From the NCBI GenBank assembly GCA_012295275.1, contig CM022670.1:26208244-26270743 (forward strand): a DNA stretch of 62,500 nucleotides. The letters are read 5' to 3'. Position 1 is the first letter of the stretch, and each line of letters begins with the position of its first letter. The notes beneath the pieces were generated by a model that was not told the DNA's origin, made no database searches, and worked only from the letters and a program-made list of their open reading frames with translations. Source of the stretch: Chrysomallon squamiferum (taxonomy: Eukaryota; Mollusca; Gastropoda; Neomphalida; Peltospiridae). The translations under genes were made by a program, and so were the position numbers. This document shows positions 1 to 11,267 of the stretch, piece after piece.

Positions 1-73
1 AGTAGTGCATTAGAGTCATAACTGTCTAAATCTTGCATTTACAGTCATGAGTGTGGTTTCATTTTGATTTCAG

Positions 74-3000
74 ACCTGATAAGCAAAGACTGCATATTTC
101 TTTCTAATGGTATTCCAAATCCCAAAACATTTCCAATTACTGAAACAACTCTGACGATAAGGTAAACATCTTTACTTTTTTGAATGTAAAGTACGTTACC
201 AAATTTTAAATATTTATCTAAAAAATTGCCATTTCTTTCGCTTCAGTTATTCTGCTTTCCGTAAAAAGAGTTATAGACTGTGTATTTCGTATACATTTTA
301 ATGTATAAAACAGAACAGAAAAAACTAAACGAAAAAAAAAAAAGAAGTCACACACACAGACACACACACACACACATTCATTCAAACGCACACATTCATA
401 CACTCACATACCCACTTACAAAAACAGTTTTCAAAATATGTTTTGTACAATTTCAGGGACGACACCAAGCTTTGTCTGAAGGGGGATCGAATGGAAGCAG
501 CTTTGCAATATGGAAGAACTGAAGGGTAGTAAAAATTTCATGAATTCATGTTACATGAACAAATAAATAACAAACTGAGTATTTCTTTGTTTAAACCAGT
601 TTGAAGGAGTTAAATGACTTTAATGATATTTTTGAACAAGCTTGTCATAAGAACTGTGTTTGTCAAAAACATTTTATTATTACAGAAATTACAGAACGTT
701 TTGAACGTAAAAAAATATCTTCTTTCAGCGACGAAGAATTTATAAAATGGCTGACCGAACTACAACGTCGACTGCACTGTCCTCCAACAATGGACAACAA
801 CGAGCTGCCTAGCAGCTTTGACGTCATCATTAATACTGGACGAACTGGAGGAATCTCCATGGTTTCATTATATATATATATATTTTGTTTTTTTGTTTTT
901 TATTGGTTCTGTTTTCTTATTTCATTTTTAAAATATGACACATCCACAGGCACGGTTGTATGAACAACTTACCTAAATCTGTTTTGAGTACTTGAAATTA
1001 TACGTATAATGTTATGACAATGTACTGAATTTCATTCCATTTTGATTGATTTATTTATTTATTTATTTATTTATTTGCTTGTTATTTGTTTGTTTGTTTA
1101 TTTATTTATTTGATTATTATTTGGTTGTCTGTTTTTTTGTTTTTTCATTAATTTATTTTATTCTAGGTAATGGATACCACTCTTAACAAAGGAGACAATA
1201 TTTTAACAGAAGAATATACTTTTCCTTTTGTGTTCGATGTTGTAAGTAACTGTAACATCTAAAATAGCAATAATATGTTTTATTGTCTTCTGTTCAACAT
1301 TTTCTCTAATCAGCTTTTTAGGTTTTTTCACGAGCTCATATTTTATTGTTTTTAAATACAAAAATAATTATCCTGGATATTTCACGTTATTTTATAAATT
1401 ACTGAAAATTCTTATAATTTTTCAGTTATGTTCATTTGAAAGTTAAAAACTTTTTATGTTACAGGAATTATGTTGTTTGACGATCTGATTACATTTTATT
1501 AACATTTCAATTTCACAATTTTCTGTCTATCCTAGAATTCTGCTCCAGTTTAACTTACAGTCATAAAGAGTATTTTCCTTTCTATGGAGATGTGAACAAA
1601 AAGAAGTTGCTCTTGGTTTGGCAACATCAGGGTTTCTCTGTCATATCAACATTACACAATAATCACAGAGTTTGGTAACTCATGATCGTTAATATTAAAC
1701 ATTCATTTAATTATTGTTATCGCTTTTTTCATGATTAAACAGATAAAACATATTGGAGCAAGAGCAGTCTCGATTTCTTCCGACAGCCAAGGAATGAATC
1801 CTGCAAATCTAGAAAATATTTTGTCGAAATGGAACGAAAACGAAGACGGAAGACGCCCAAAGATTTTATATGGTGTCATGTCCGCCAGTAATCCAACTGG
1901 CGTTACATGGTCATTAGCCAGGAAAAGAGAGATTTATAAAATAGCACAGAAATACAACTTGCTTATCGTAGAAGACGATCCGTATTACATGCTCCAGTTT
2001 AGCAAGGTTTGTTTCCATTTGAATGTACTTACGAGTGTCTGATCTAATATAATATGACATGGCTTGACTATGTGTATATTCTTGGTTTTTCTTTATTTGA
2101 GAATTTGTGTTTTATGCATACATATATCTATGTTTTCACGTTTGTGTGTATATATATATATATATATATATGATTGTTCTACCAGCACACAGGAATGCTA
2201 TACTCCTTTTACTTTATAATCCTTTGCATGTAAATTTGCTACAACGCACTTAATTTTGCTCTAAAAGTCAGTAGCAATAAACACGTGAAATAATACTTTT
2301 ATTTAAACAGCAAGAAATAAAGGCAACTAGTGGACTTCGTGTTAAATGTGGTTTGAGATCGTGAATGAACTTGTAGCATGGAGAGAAAACAACTTTCAGT
2401 TAGCGATTTTCTTTTTCATATCTTTTTTTGTTGTTGTTGGGGTTTTTTGCACTTGTTCTTCTTGTTCATTTTTTTCGTCCCTTTTTAAATTAATCTCATT
2501 AAGATTACGGATATGTATGATTTATAACATAAGAGTTTTTAACGGGATAACTATCTGTCTTTTGCAGACGAGAGTTCCAAGTTTCCTGTCCCTGGATGTT
2601 GACGGCAGAGTGGTGAGAATAGACTCGTTCTCAGTGCTTCTGCCTTCTGGGTGAGTCCACTCCCAAACACCAGGGGATTTAAAATACATTAAATAAATAA
2701 CTGTTTTAACCTATCTTAGGATGCTTGATTCATTGTATTATCGCTGTTGTAGCAAGTGAATTGCGTTTTATGCTGCTTTTGGAAGTACGATTTTCTTGGT
2801 AATTATTATAAATAATATTGAAAGAATTGGCTGTTGATATATTATTACTATTATTTATTATTATTATTATTATTATTAATGTTGACATTCAGCTATAGAA
2901 TGCATGATATTTATTGTTTATAAGTTTTTAGCAAGTAGACATTACTGAATAATTATGATAATTATACTTTACTTTATTTTATTTCATTGTATTTATTTAT

Positions 3001-4549
3001 TATATATTATTATTGAGAATGTGAGATATTTATTTTTAACCTGTGTTACGTTACTAGATTAAATTAATGTTTGCGTTATTATTTTTATTTTTTATATAAT
3101 GCGCTGGTTCCATTTTAAGTTATGTTTTTCTGTTGTTTTGTTCTTAGAATTAGACTTGGATACATCAGCGGCCCAAAGCAGTTCATACACAAGATTGTAC
3201 ACAGCATGCTTTCCGTGCTAAGTGCAAGTTACCTTTCACAGGTGAATTTTAACTGAGAAAATAATGAGTAAAGTATATTTAAAAGATAATGCTTAATGAG
3301 TAAATGTATATTTAAAAGATATCTTATAATGAGTAAATGTATATTTAAAATATAATGTATATGTAATTCTGGTATTTTGAATATTTTATCATTTATTAGA
3401 TGAAAACATGATCTTCATTATAAAATAGGAAAATGTGTATCTTCTTCTCCATCATCATGATCATTATTATCATTATTGTTGTTGTTACTTTTATTATATA
3501 TCATTTACTGAAGAATTTTATTTTAAATGAAATAAAATTTAAAACAAATATTTTTATCATGTAATTTAGAATAGTGACGTGTAAATAACTTTTTCCGTAA
3601 TAACAATAAAACATTTTAAAAAAAATAATAAAAAATAAAATAAAAAATATGGAAATAAAACGAAAGAAATAAATACGATGTTATTTAATTATATTCTTAT
3701 ACACAAAATAACGTTTAGAATTTAAAAAAAAAAAGGTATATGTACCCAGTTTACCATTTCTTTTTGTTTAGGCAGTTATATTCAGCCTCCTGCAACATCT
3801 AGGATATGGAGGTTTCATAAACCACCTAGAAGAAATTCGTGATGCTTACCAAAGCAGAGCTAACAAGATCAGCCAGCTGTTGGAGACACATCTACCAGGT
3901 GCCGCGTATTTTGCTTTTAAATTAAACGAAGCGTTTCTAAATTGCTAGTATTGTTAGTAATCTTTCAAACTGCGTTAGCGTTCTTTGTTAGACGTTAAAA
4001 TTCGACCGCCCTTATCCATATTTTATATATTATTATTATTATTATTATATAATTTATTAATTACCAGCTTTATTATCTTGTTGTTGTCTTCGTTATCATC
4101 GTTGTTTTTGTTTTTGTTGTTATTATTATTATTATTATTAATTAATTAGCAGCTTTATTATTGTTGTTGTTGTTGTTGTTGTGCTTCTTCTTCTTATTGT
4201 TATTATTTTGTCTTAGACCTGTTAATAAGCGTAAACCTTTAAAAGCACAACAACAACTTGGTGTAACATAAATATAATTATTAATAATACTCTTGGGGTT
4301 TCAGGTTTAGCCGAGTGGACAAAGCCCAGTGGTGGAATGTTTCTGTGGATAAAACTGCTAAGAATAAAAGACAGTTCTAAGATCGTTGATAAAATGTCGA
4401 AGGAACACAACAAAGTGTTTGTTGCCGGGCGATGTTTTACGTTTAACAAATCACTTTCAAATTACCTTCGCCTATCCTACTCAGTAGCTTCTGACGAACA
4501 GATGGATAAGGTAAATAATAACAATAATAATAACAATAATAATAATAAC

Positions 4550-4602
<53 letters not shown>

Positions 4603-4608
4603 TAATAT

Positions 4609-4644
<36 letters not shown>

Positions 4645-4736
4645 GAGCAGTAATACTAGTAGTAGTAGCAGCAACAGTAGTAGTAATAATTACGATGATG
4701 ATTACGATAAAATTAATTATAATAGCAATAAAAGTT

Positions 4737-4807
<71 letters not shown>

Positions 4808-5128
4808 GTAGTAGTAATAGCAGTAGTAGTAATAATAACAATGAAGGTAATAATAAAATACTATTACTACTACCAATAATAATAAAGCAATATAACTAGA
4901 AGTTATAATAATAGTAATGCAGATTACAATAATTACGTTGTTGTTGTTGATAACAACATCGACGATATTAAAGATAATATTATTCAGTAGTTATTTACGA
5001 AAATATAACTTATTTTTCAAAGTAAATATTTTAAAGACTAGTTTTGGAGTTATTGTATTAATATTTTTGTTTTGTTGTAGGCACTAGCAGTTTTGGCAGA
5101 AGAGGTCAAAGCAGAACAAGAAAATTAA
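74..5128 (+). CDS. AADAT: AADAT/KAT-II-like PLP-fold aminotransferase, 3' ten exons, catalytic lysine missing
   Basis: Exons: 74-161, 457-525, 729-861, 1167-1241, 1743-2006, 2568-2650, 3148-3241, 3772-3898, 4305-4510, 5081-5128 (TAA). All use GT/AG and every codon phase joins, giving about 394 residues; the human enzyme is about 425, so only roughly 30 N-terminal residues lie upstream of the window. Family landmarks are NGIPNPKTFP near the N terminus, SNPTG, the cofactor motif EDDPYY, DVDGRVVRIDSF, and NYLRLSYS near the C terminus (substrate arginine). The family converts kynurenine to kynurenic acid and 2-aminoadipate to 2-oxoadipate using PLP. Here the PLP lysine position of the S-F-S-K motif is valine (GTG, 2634-2636). 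The usual S-x-Q phosphate loop reads GRTGG (exon 729-861), and the stacking tyrosine after 'DEP' is phenylalanine (exon 1167-1241). Donors at 862 (gtttca) and 3899 (gtgccg) are weak. The gene is probably an expressed pseudoenzyme or a young pseudogene, because the frame and splice sites are otherwise intact. Confidence 0.85.
2634..2636 (+). other. Valine codon at the PLP Schiff-base lysine position
   Basis: The exon at 2568-2650 reads RIDSFSVLLPSG, where the family has S-F-S-K followed by the conserved S-G and, in the next exon, R-x-G. The alignment is gap-free across this exon. AAG or AAA to GTG needs at least two base changes, so a single sequencing error does not explain it. Confidence 0.8.
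4511..4860 (+). repeat. Compound (AAT)n/(AGT)n trinucleotide tract in the last intron
   Basis: It starts right at the donor after 4510 with AAT/AAC triplets, passes through a long AGT block (about 4610-4685), then AAT and ATT blocks. Long open frames across it (poly-Asn, poly-Ser, poly-Leu) are artefacts of the repeat. Confidence 0.95.
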
Positions 5129-5187
5129 GATGATATAAATTCAAACGTGTAATATTATCGTACGGCTGGTTTCAACTGATTAATGAT

Positions 5188-5193
5188 AATAAA
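5188..5193 (+). promoter_or_regulatory. Candidate poly(A) signal of the aminotransferase gene
   Basis: AATAAA lies about 60 bases after the stop codon at 5128. The region is so AT-rich that other AATAAA copies follow (for example around 5380 and 5545), so this is only the first plausible one. Confidence 0.35.
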
Positions 5194-5894
5194 CATAATA
5201 AACATAATAATGATAATAATAATAATAATAGTGGAAATAATAAAAATAGTAAAATTTAGAAAAGAAAAAGAAAAGAAAATATTAAAATAAGAATGTAGCA
5301 GCTCTAATGATTTATTATAATTTTTATCTACTTGGTCATTTACAATACATTCAGTTCTTATTGTACACCCATTTCTAAAATAAAAAGACAAAATAAGTTG
5401 AAAAAAGAAATAAAAACAAAAAATAATAATAAAACATAAAAATAACATTTAAATGAATCATGTAAATAAGTAAATTAAATAAATAGTATATATCACTGGA
5501 TCAATTGATAATATCAATGCATATTTTTAATATTCTTAAAGTATAAATAAATAAAAGACGTTTGTAGTCTTAAAGTGATTATGAATTTATCAAATTTTAT
5601 TTTTGTTTAAAATATCTTCTCAAATGATCTATCATTTCAAGATACCTGTAAATGTAATTAAATTCAGAATAGTTTTCACGTGAAAATAATGTATTTTCTA
5701 TACACTTTTATATATATATATATATATATAATACACATCTTCTATATATATTTATATATACATACATACATACTCAAAAAATAAAGAAAGCTGTCACTCT
5801 CTAGAGCGGGAAAGCAAAGATTTTTGTTTAGTTATTTAATTTAAGGGCGAAAAAAATAAAGTAAAAAAGGTCCAATTTAATATCTTTGCACTTA

Positions 5895-6182
5895 TGTTGA
5901 CCCTCGATTTCATGGACCTCGGTTTTCCGGATTTCCGGAATTGTGGACCAAATATGGAAAAATCACAAAATTAGAACTTACCACTATTTCCTACTTGTAA
6001 CCCGTTCTCAATCCACTTTCAATCAAGGTAAGAGTAAATTTTATTACTGCACCCATAACCACACTAACAACCTTCACCCAACCTAGCCTATATTTTTCTA
6101 CTGTACATTTTTAAAAAAACATTTTTTTTTTTTACATATCTTGTATGACATTGTCTTTATGTCTGAAATCGAGGGTAAACAG
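5895..6182. mobile_element. Non-autonomous DNA transposon (MITE), pogo/Tigger-like ends
   Basis: TGTTGACCCTCGATTTCA at 5895-5912 is matched by its reverse complement at 6164-6181 with one mismatch (TGTTTACCC...). The right end finishes in ...AAACAG followed by TA (6183-6184), and TA (5893-5894) flanks the left end, as expected for the TA target duplication of Tc1/mariner-pogo elements. The left terminal C appears lost. The interior of about 290 bp has no transposase frame. Tigger-type ends of the form CAGTTGACCC are known; assignment to that group is by resemblance. Confidence 0.65.
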
Positions 6183-6571
6183 TACATAGGCCTTCTTTAT
6201 TCATGGTTTGTTTTATTGTCCGATCAAATTGGAACACGAAAATTTACACTGAGTCCTTAACACTTGGAATTTCATTAGGATTGTAGAAAGAATTGTAAAA
6301 AATTAAAAATTAAAATTAAAAAGAATGAAGTAAATAAAAAATAAATGAAAAATACGAAACAGAATAGTTTAACACAGTAGTATTTGTCAGATCATCTACA
6401 TAGCTATGGTTTGTTTTAGCTATTTTTCTCTGTCTTTGTACTCGTTTATTAGTGTCTGGCTTCTGTTTATTACTGGATTTCTAAAAAGCTCATAAATATA
6501 TGATCAAAGAGGACAAAGCAAATCATATTCTTGGTTTGCATATCCTCACATTGTTAGTATTAATGTTTAAT

Positions 6572-6799
6572 CTATGGTCGTTTACGGTTCACAAACTTCT
6601 CGAAATCATATTCGTTATAATTGTTATCTCCCTTGCAGATTGAAACTGTTTTCGCGCAACAACCAGGATATTTTACAGAGTTATTGGCCTTCTTCTCTAA
6701 AAAATAGCAGTTGACCCGTAACATTTGCGGAACGTCATCTTCACAACTGAAATATTAGTTTTAAAAAATGTAGCAATAATACGGTTATTTTAAATTTGT

Positions 6800-6868
<69 letters not shown>

Positions 6869-8127
6869 CATATACAAATAATAAAAAACCTCAAAGAAAA
6901 CACATAGATATGGATGCACATACAAATACAAATTACAAAACAGACACAAACACAGATTTATGAACACACATTTACAAACCCATACAAACTCACATACATA
7001 CAAACACACACACAGATGATGCGCACATACACACATATGTTCAGACAAGTGCAAAAATAAATATATAATGAAAAGTTCATGATTCACATACAAGAAATGT
7101 TGTCTTCTTTTCCATACAAATATTATGAGAAAAAAAAAAATAATAATAGCAAATAATACCAAAAAATAAATAATAATAAAAATAAAATAAAATAAAATAA
7201 AATAAAATAAAATAAAATAAAATAAAAATAAAAAATAAAATAAAAAATAAAATAAATGAAAAATAAAGAAGAAAAAAGATGAGACATTTATATGTATGGA
7301 AGAGTCAGTTTAAGAGGTGTAGACCGAATACATATGACTTACTCTTCGCACATATAACCAGTTTCCATACAACGACATTGTCTACATTGTTGCTTGTCGA
7401 ACAACTCCGCACCTGGCTCCGCCCCACCAGGACACTCCTCTACAATGACACAATCAACTAATGAATGTCCAAACCACAGAGGAACATTTACCGAAGATTG
7501 TTTTTAAAGGTAATTGTTGAATATTGAGTATTTGGAGAATTAATGAACATCTTATAGGAATACTGAAGGTTATTATTAAAGGCAATTATTAAATACTGTT
7601 TGAAAAATCACTGAATACCATATAGGAAATTTAAAGGTTGTTATTAAATGTGATTGTTGAAATGCCTATTTGAAGAATCAATGAATACCACGCAGGAATA
7701 TTAAAAGTTGTTATTAACGATATTTGATGAGAATGCCTCTTTGAAGAATCAGTTACTATTAACTTTTTTTTTGAAAAATATTACGATGGAGGAAACCCAT
7801 CATTACATAATATGTTAATTTGTATTATGTCAGCAGTGGATCTTTTGCAACCAAATTCCTACAGATAGAAGACCATATATCACATTCTTCAAAATAATCG
7901 TATCTCAGGTCAATGCTGAACCATTTCTTCACAGTTCTCGAGAGAGAAAAAACATTTCCAAATGATTTAATGGTTGTCATGTTCTAAACTGGGATAGTAT
8001 ATACTGTTATTTAAATAGACACTCTTCTCCTGTCTCCAATTTCAGTACGACACACAGTTTAAGAAAACACAGATATTTTACTGAAGTTTCACTTCCTTCA
8101 AACGATAATAAAATTACTATACTAAAT

Positions 8128-8176
<49 letters not shown>

Positions 8177-8858
8177 TAATAATAATAATAAAAAAATAGC
8201 AATATATCCTTGGTGAAATTATGATAAAAATGTCAAGACTATTTTTGAAAAAAAATATGTAGGAGAGAATAAGACAAATCACATCATGAACTTTTCTCTT
8301 TCAAACCTTTTAATCCAAATAAACATATAATTTTTTTTTTTTAAATCAATGTTTTGGGTGGAATGTATGTACAGTATGTAAATTATTTTTGTTGTCGTTG
8401 TTATTATTATTATTATTATTATTTTTTTTTTTTATTCTTTTTATTGTATTGTATTCTATTCTATTTTTAAATCACTGACTACGAAAATGAAAGAAAAAAG
8501 AATGCCCAATAGACTGAGAAACTCATTCCAGAATTACTTTTTGTCACTAGTATAAGTTGGTGTTTTTACAAATGGAAACTGTAAAACGTCCAGTTACTCA
8601 CAGTTACATCAGAGTCCTAAATACCACTACGTCGTGTTTTTATCGTGTGAATGTGACTTTATTTCACTATAATTATTGACATGTACATTTACAAGTGATA
8701 ACAGCATTTACAACAACGAATCTCTTTTAATCTTTTTTTTTTTTTCTTTACTTAAACAAAACCAAACCAAAAATATTCTTACCTTGATAATAATTATATC
8801 TGGCGAACACTAAAACGCTAAAAAATATACAATTCCAAAGAAATAAAATCGACTTCAT
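6572..8858 (-). CDS. Small secreted ten-cysteine VWC-domain protein, three exons
   Basis: Exons on the minus strand are 8858-8783 (ATG, signal peptide), 7439-7343 and 6746-6572 (TAG). Donors GTAAGA and GTAAGT and acceptors TTGTAG and TTTCAG fit, and both junctions keep phase, giving 115 residues. Residues 1-19 form a hydrophobic signal peptide beginning MKSILFLWN and ending near VFA. The mature part has ten cysteines: EECPGG, then CRQCRC (the CxxCxC of VWC domains), GYMCEDCEDD, VNCYF, then GCC and a last SICK. This is the VWC cysteine order, in a single-domain protein like the SVWC family. Secretion is inferred from the signal peptide; the ligand is unknown. The C-terminal tail is acidic then basic (ending NRKRP). 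Intron 1 carries a 68-bp tandem repeat and a (CA)n tract. Confidence 0.8.
6801..6865. repeat. (CT)n microsatellite
   Basis: About 32 uninterrupted CT dinucleotides in the last intron of the VWC gene. Confidence 0.98.
7130..7270. repeat. (AAAAT)n-like low-complexity tract
   Basis: Runs of AAAT/AAAAT pentamers lie just downstream (minus-strand sense) of VWC exon 2. Similar tracts are at 32401-32500, 38796-38936 and 44407-44480. Confidence 0.9.
7509..7758. repeat. Degenerate 68-bp tandem repeat, about four units
   Basis: Units begin near 7509, 7568, 7636 and 7706. Each contains a GTTRTTATTAAA block, a TTTGAAGAATCA block and, in the first three units, an ATAGGAATA-like end. A solitary fragment (tttgaagaatcaatgaatac) recurs near 9035. 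It lies in intron 1 of the VWC gene. Confidence 0.75.
8130..8174. repeat. (CA)n microsatellite
   Basis: About 22 CA units followed by AAT triplets, in intron 1 of the VWC gene. Confidence 0.98.
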
Positions 8859-9397
8859 TTCTTTGAATATATCACTTCATTCCAGCAGAATGTTATGAGT
8901 TTTGATATGATCAATACATGTTTGATATTTATTATGTGTAGACATGTGTGGGCCATTAGTAAACGCACTGATCAATGTTCATTGATACGACTTACATCTG
9001 TTACGTTACTGCGTACTTCCTGGACACGAACGTCTTTGAAGAATCAATGAATACTAAAGAGATACGTTTTCTAAGGTTTTCTCGCTGTGAGTCAACTACA
9101 GATGGCGATTTTTTTTTTTTTCATTCCTTTCTTGTTGATGTCGCTTTGATTTACCGATCAAACTCTACACACCTACTACTTTCCCTAACTTAGCTAAAGA
9201 AAGAAATTTCGTTTTCATAGGTTTATTTATTTATCATGTATTTATTTTTTTGTTTAAAATTTGATTATGTAATTTTTTTGTTTATTTTATTATGATTTTT
9301 ATTTTACCTTCTGATCATCATTGTCAGAATAATGAATTTTTTTTCTGATGTTTATTTATTTTATTTTATTTTTTTATATTGTAACATTTTTCATATT

Positions 9398-9446
<49 letters not shown>

Positions 9447-9600
9447 AAATAATAAAGAAACAAAATACTAATAATTGAAAGAAATAATTGAAAAAAGCAA
9501 CAACAAAATACACATTAACAAATTTTTTTATTATTAACAAATAAAATCTATATATAAACAGAAAACAAGAATAAACTTATGCAATTATTATAGTTCATTT
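8859..9600. other. Upstream region of the VWC gene
   Basis: This is the presumed promoter and 5' UTR side of the minus-strand VWC gene, followed by T-rich sequence and a (GA)n tract at 9401-9444. No supported exon was found; the 72-residue plus-strand frame at 8975-9193 has no recognisable features. Confidence 0.5.
9401..9444. repeat. (AG)n microsatellite
   Basis: 22 AG dinucleotides, uninterrupted. Confidence 0.97.
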
Positions 9601-9623
9601 TAATAAAATTTCATGGAAGAACA

Positions 9624-9655
<32 letters not shown>

Positions 9656-10055
9656 TGAAAAAAACAACAATATTCCTGTTCATATTCCTCTTCAAGTTCC
9701 AGTATATCTGGCATAATCATGTTTGGGACTGGCATTCTAAATTTTAAATATGAAGTTACTTCATTGAATGTTCATTTCTAAAATATTGTTGAGTGAGTGA
9801 ATCAAATCAAGCCTTCTGTATCCATTTCCTTTTATTTTAGTCTGATCTGGAAATTTTTGTTTCACCAAAAGCTGCAGAAGACAAAATGAATTACTGTTCA
9901 GTATGTGAAATAAAACTTTCATTCAGTAACTAACTAACCAACTAAGTAAATACATAAGTAAATAATAAATAAATAAATATTAATGATGAGGGAGAGAGAG
10001 AAAGAGAGAGAGACTAAAGTGTAATTATCACAAGTGTAAGTATTTACCATTTAAT

Positions 10056-10087
<32 letters not shown>

Positions 10088-10709
10088 TAGGATTAACTAA
10101 AACATTACAGGGAAACTGATACTTTAGTTTTTAAGTAAAAGCAGATCAAGAAAAAAAAAAAAAGAACCCAAAAACAAAACAAACAAAAAGAAGCAAATAA
10201 ATAAGTAAATACATAAATAAATATACATCTCAACAGTACTGAATTATTATAAAGATATGCAAGAAGTCTTTAACTGTAAACATTAAATATTATTATTTAC
10301 ATACTTACATGACATGGAAGCCCACAGGACAAAGTCTGAACAAACAAACTTTGTGACAGTGATGGACTGGCTTCAAGAAAACCTAAGATGATTAAAAAAA
10401 TTAGCAAAAAAACCCAACAAAACAACAACAACAGTTAAACTAAAACTACAGGTAGTTGTTATTTTATAATCTGTTAACTGTAATAAATTTTATAGGCATT
10501 AGTGAATGAGAACAGAATTCAGTATTTTATAATGAAATATAAAACTGAACCACATTTGTGTCTGAAAAATTTCTCTACCTTGGGTTATTAACATTTATAA
10601 TATCACAAACTGAGTTAACTTTTCTAACCATCACTACCTGTTTTAGTCTGATCCATTAGTTTTTATCTAACCAAAGGCTGCAGAAAATAGAGTGAATGAC
10701 AATAAATGA

Positions 10710-10713
<4 letters not shown>

Positions 10714-10791
<78 letters not shown>
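10714..10791. repeat. (GA)n microsatellite inside a duplicated unit
   Basis: About 39 GA units, just beyond the exon-3-like block of that copy. Equivalent, shorter or longer GA tracts lie at about 9988-10014, 12455-12466 and 13085-13148. Confidence 0.97.
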
Positions 10792-10793
<2 letters not shown>

Positions 10794-11231
10794 CATTTAT
10801 TATTTTACATTACATAAAATTAAACATTATAGAAAACATTTTAATTATTGAATTAATATGCCTTCCATCTTTTAAAAAAAAATTAATAAAGAAGTAAATT
10901 AGTAAATAAAGAAACCTCTAACTAGTTAAACTAAGTAACTAAATAAATAGATAAATAAACTGTGCTAAGGTTTTGATTGCTTTATGATAGATTTTCTTTA
11001 CCTAGTTACAATATGAGTCATACCTTGTATGATGTGAAAGTCCAAAGGACAAATTCTTTACAAATCAGCTGGTCCATTTAAATCTGTCATCTCTTACATG
11101 TGTGAATTAAAGCCATCTCTGCAGTGAAGCATAGGATGGCTCATGGTAGAAATCATTAAAAGCAGTGATGGGCAGGTTCCACTGAAACATTAAACAATAT
11201 TTTAAAAACAAATTTGTCCTGAATATTTTAG

Positions 11232-11267
<36 letters not shown>

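Larger units (their letters stand above)
5129..6571. other. Intergenic region between convergent genes
   Basis: It holds AT-rich sequence, a TA/CA simple repeat near 5710-5775, the MITE at 5895-6182, and the 3' UTR of the minus-strand VWC gene at its right end (TTTATT at 6445 and 6466 are reverse AATAAA signals). No further coding exon was recognised. Confidence 0.6.

Noticed and set aside
4337-4879. 180-codon plus-strand frame with long Asn/Ser runs
   Set aside because: Only the first part (to 4510) is the aminotransferase exon; the rest is an intronic AAT/AGT repeat after a GT donor.
7279-7461. 60-codon plus-strand frame MRHLYVWKSQ...
   Set aside because: Antisense of VWC exon 2, which has correct splice sites and phase on the minus strand.
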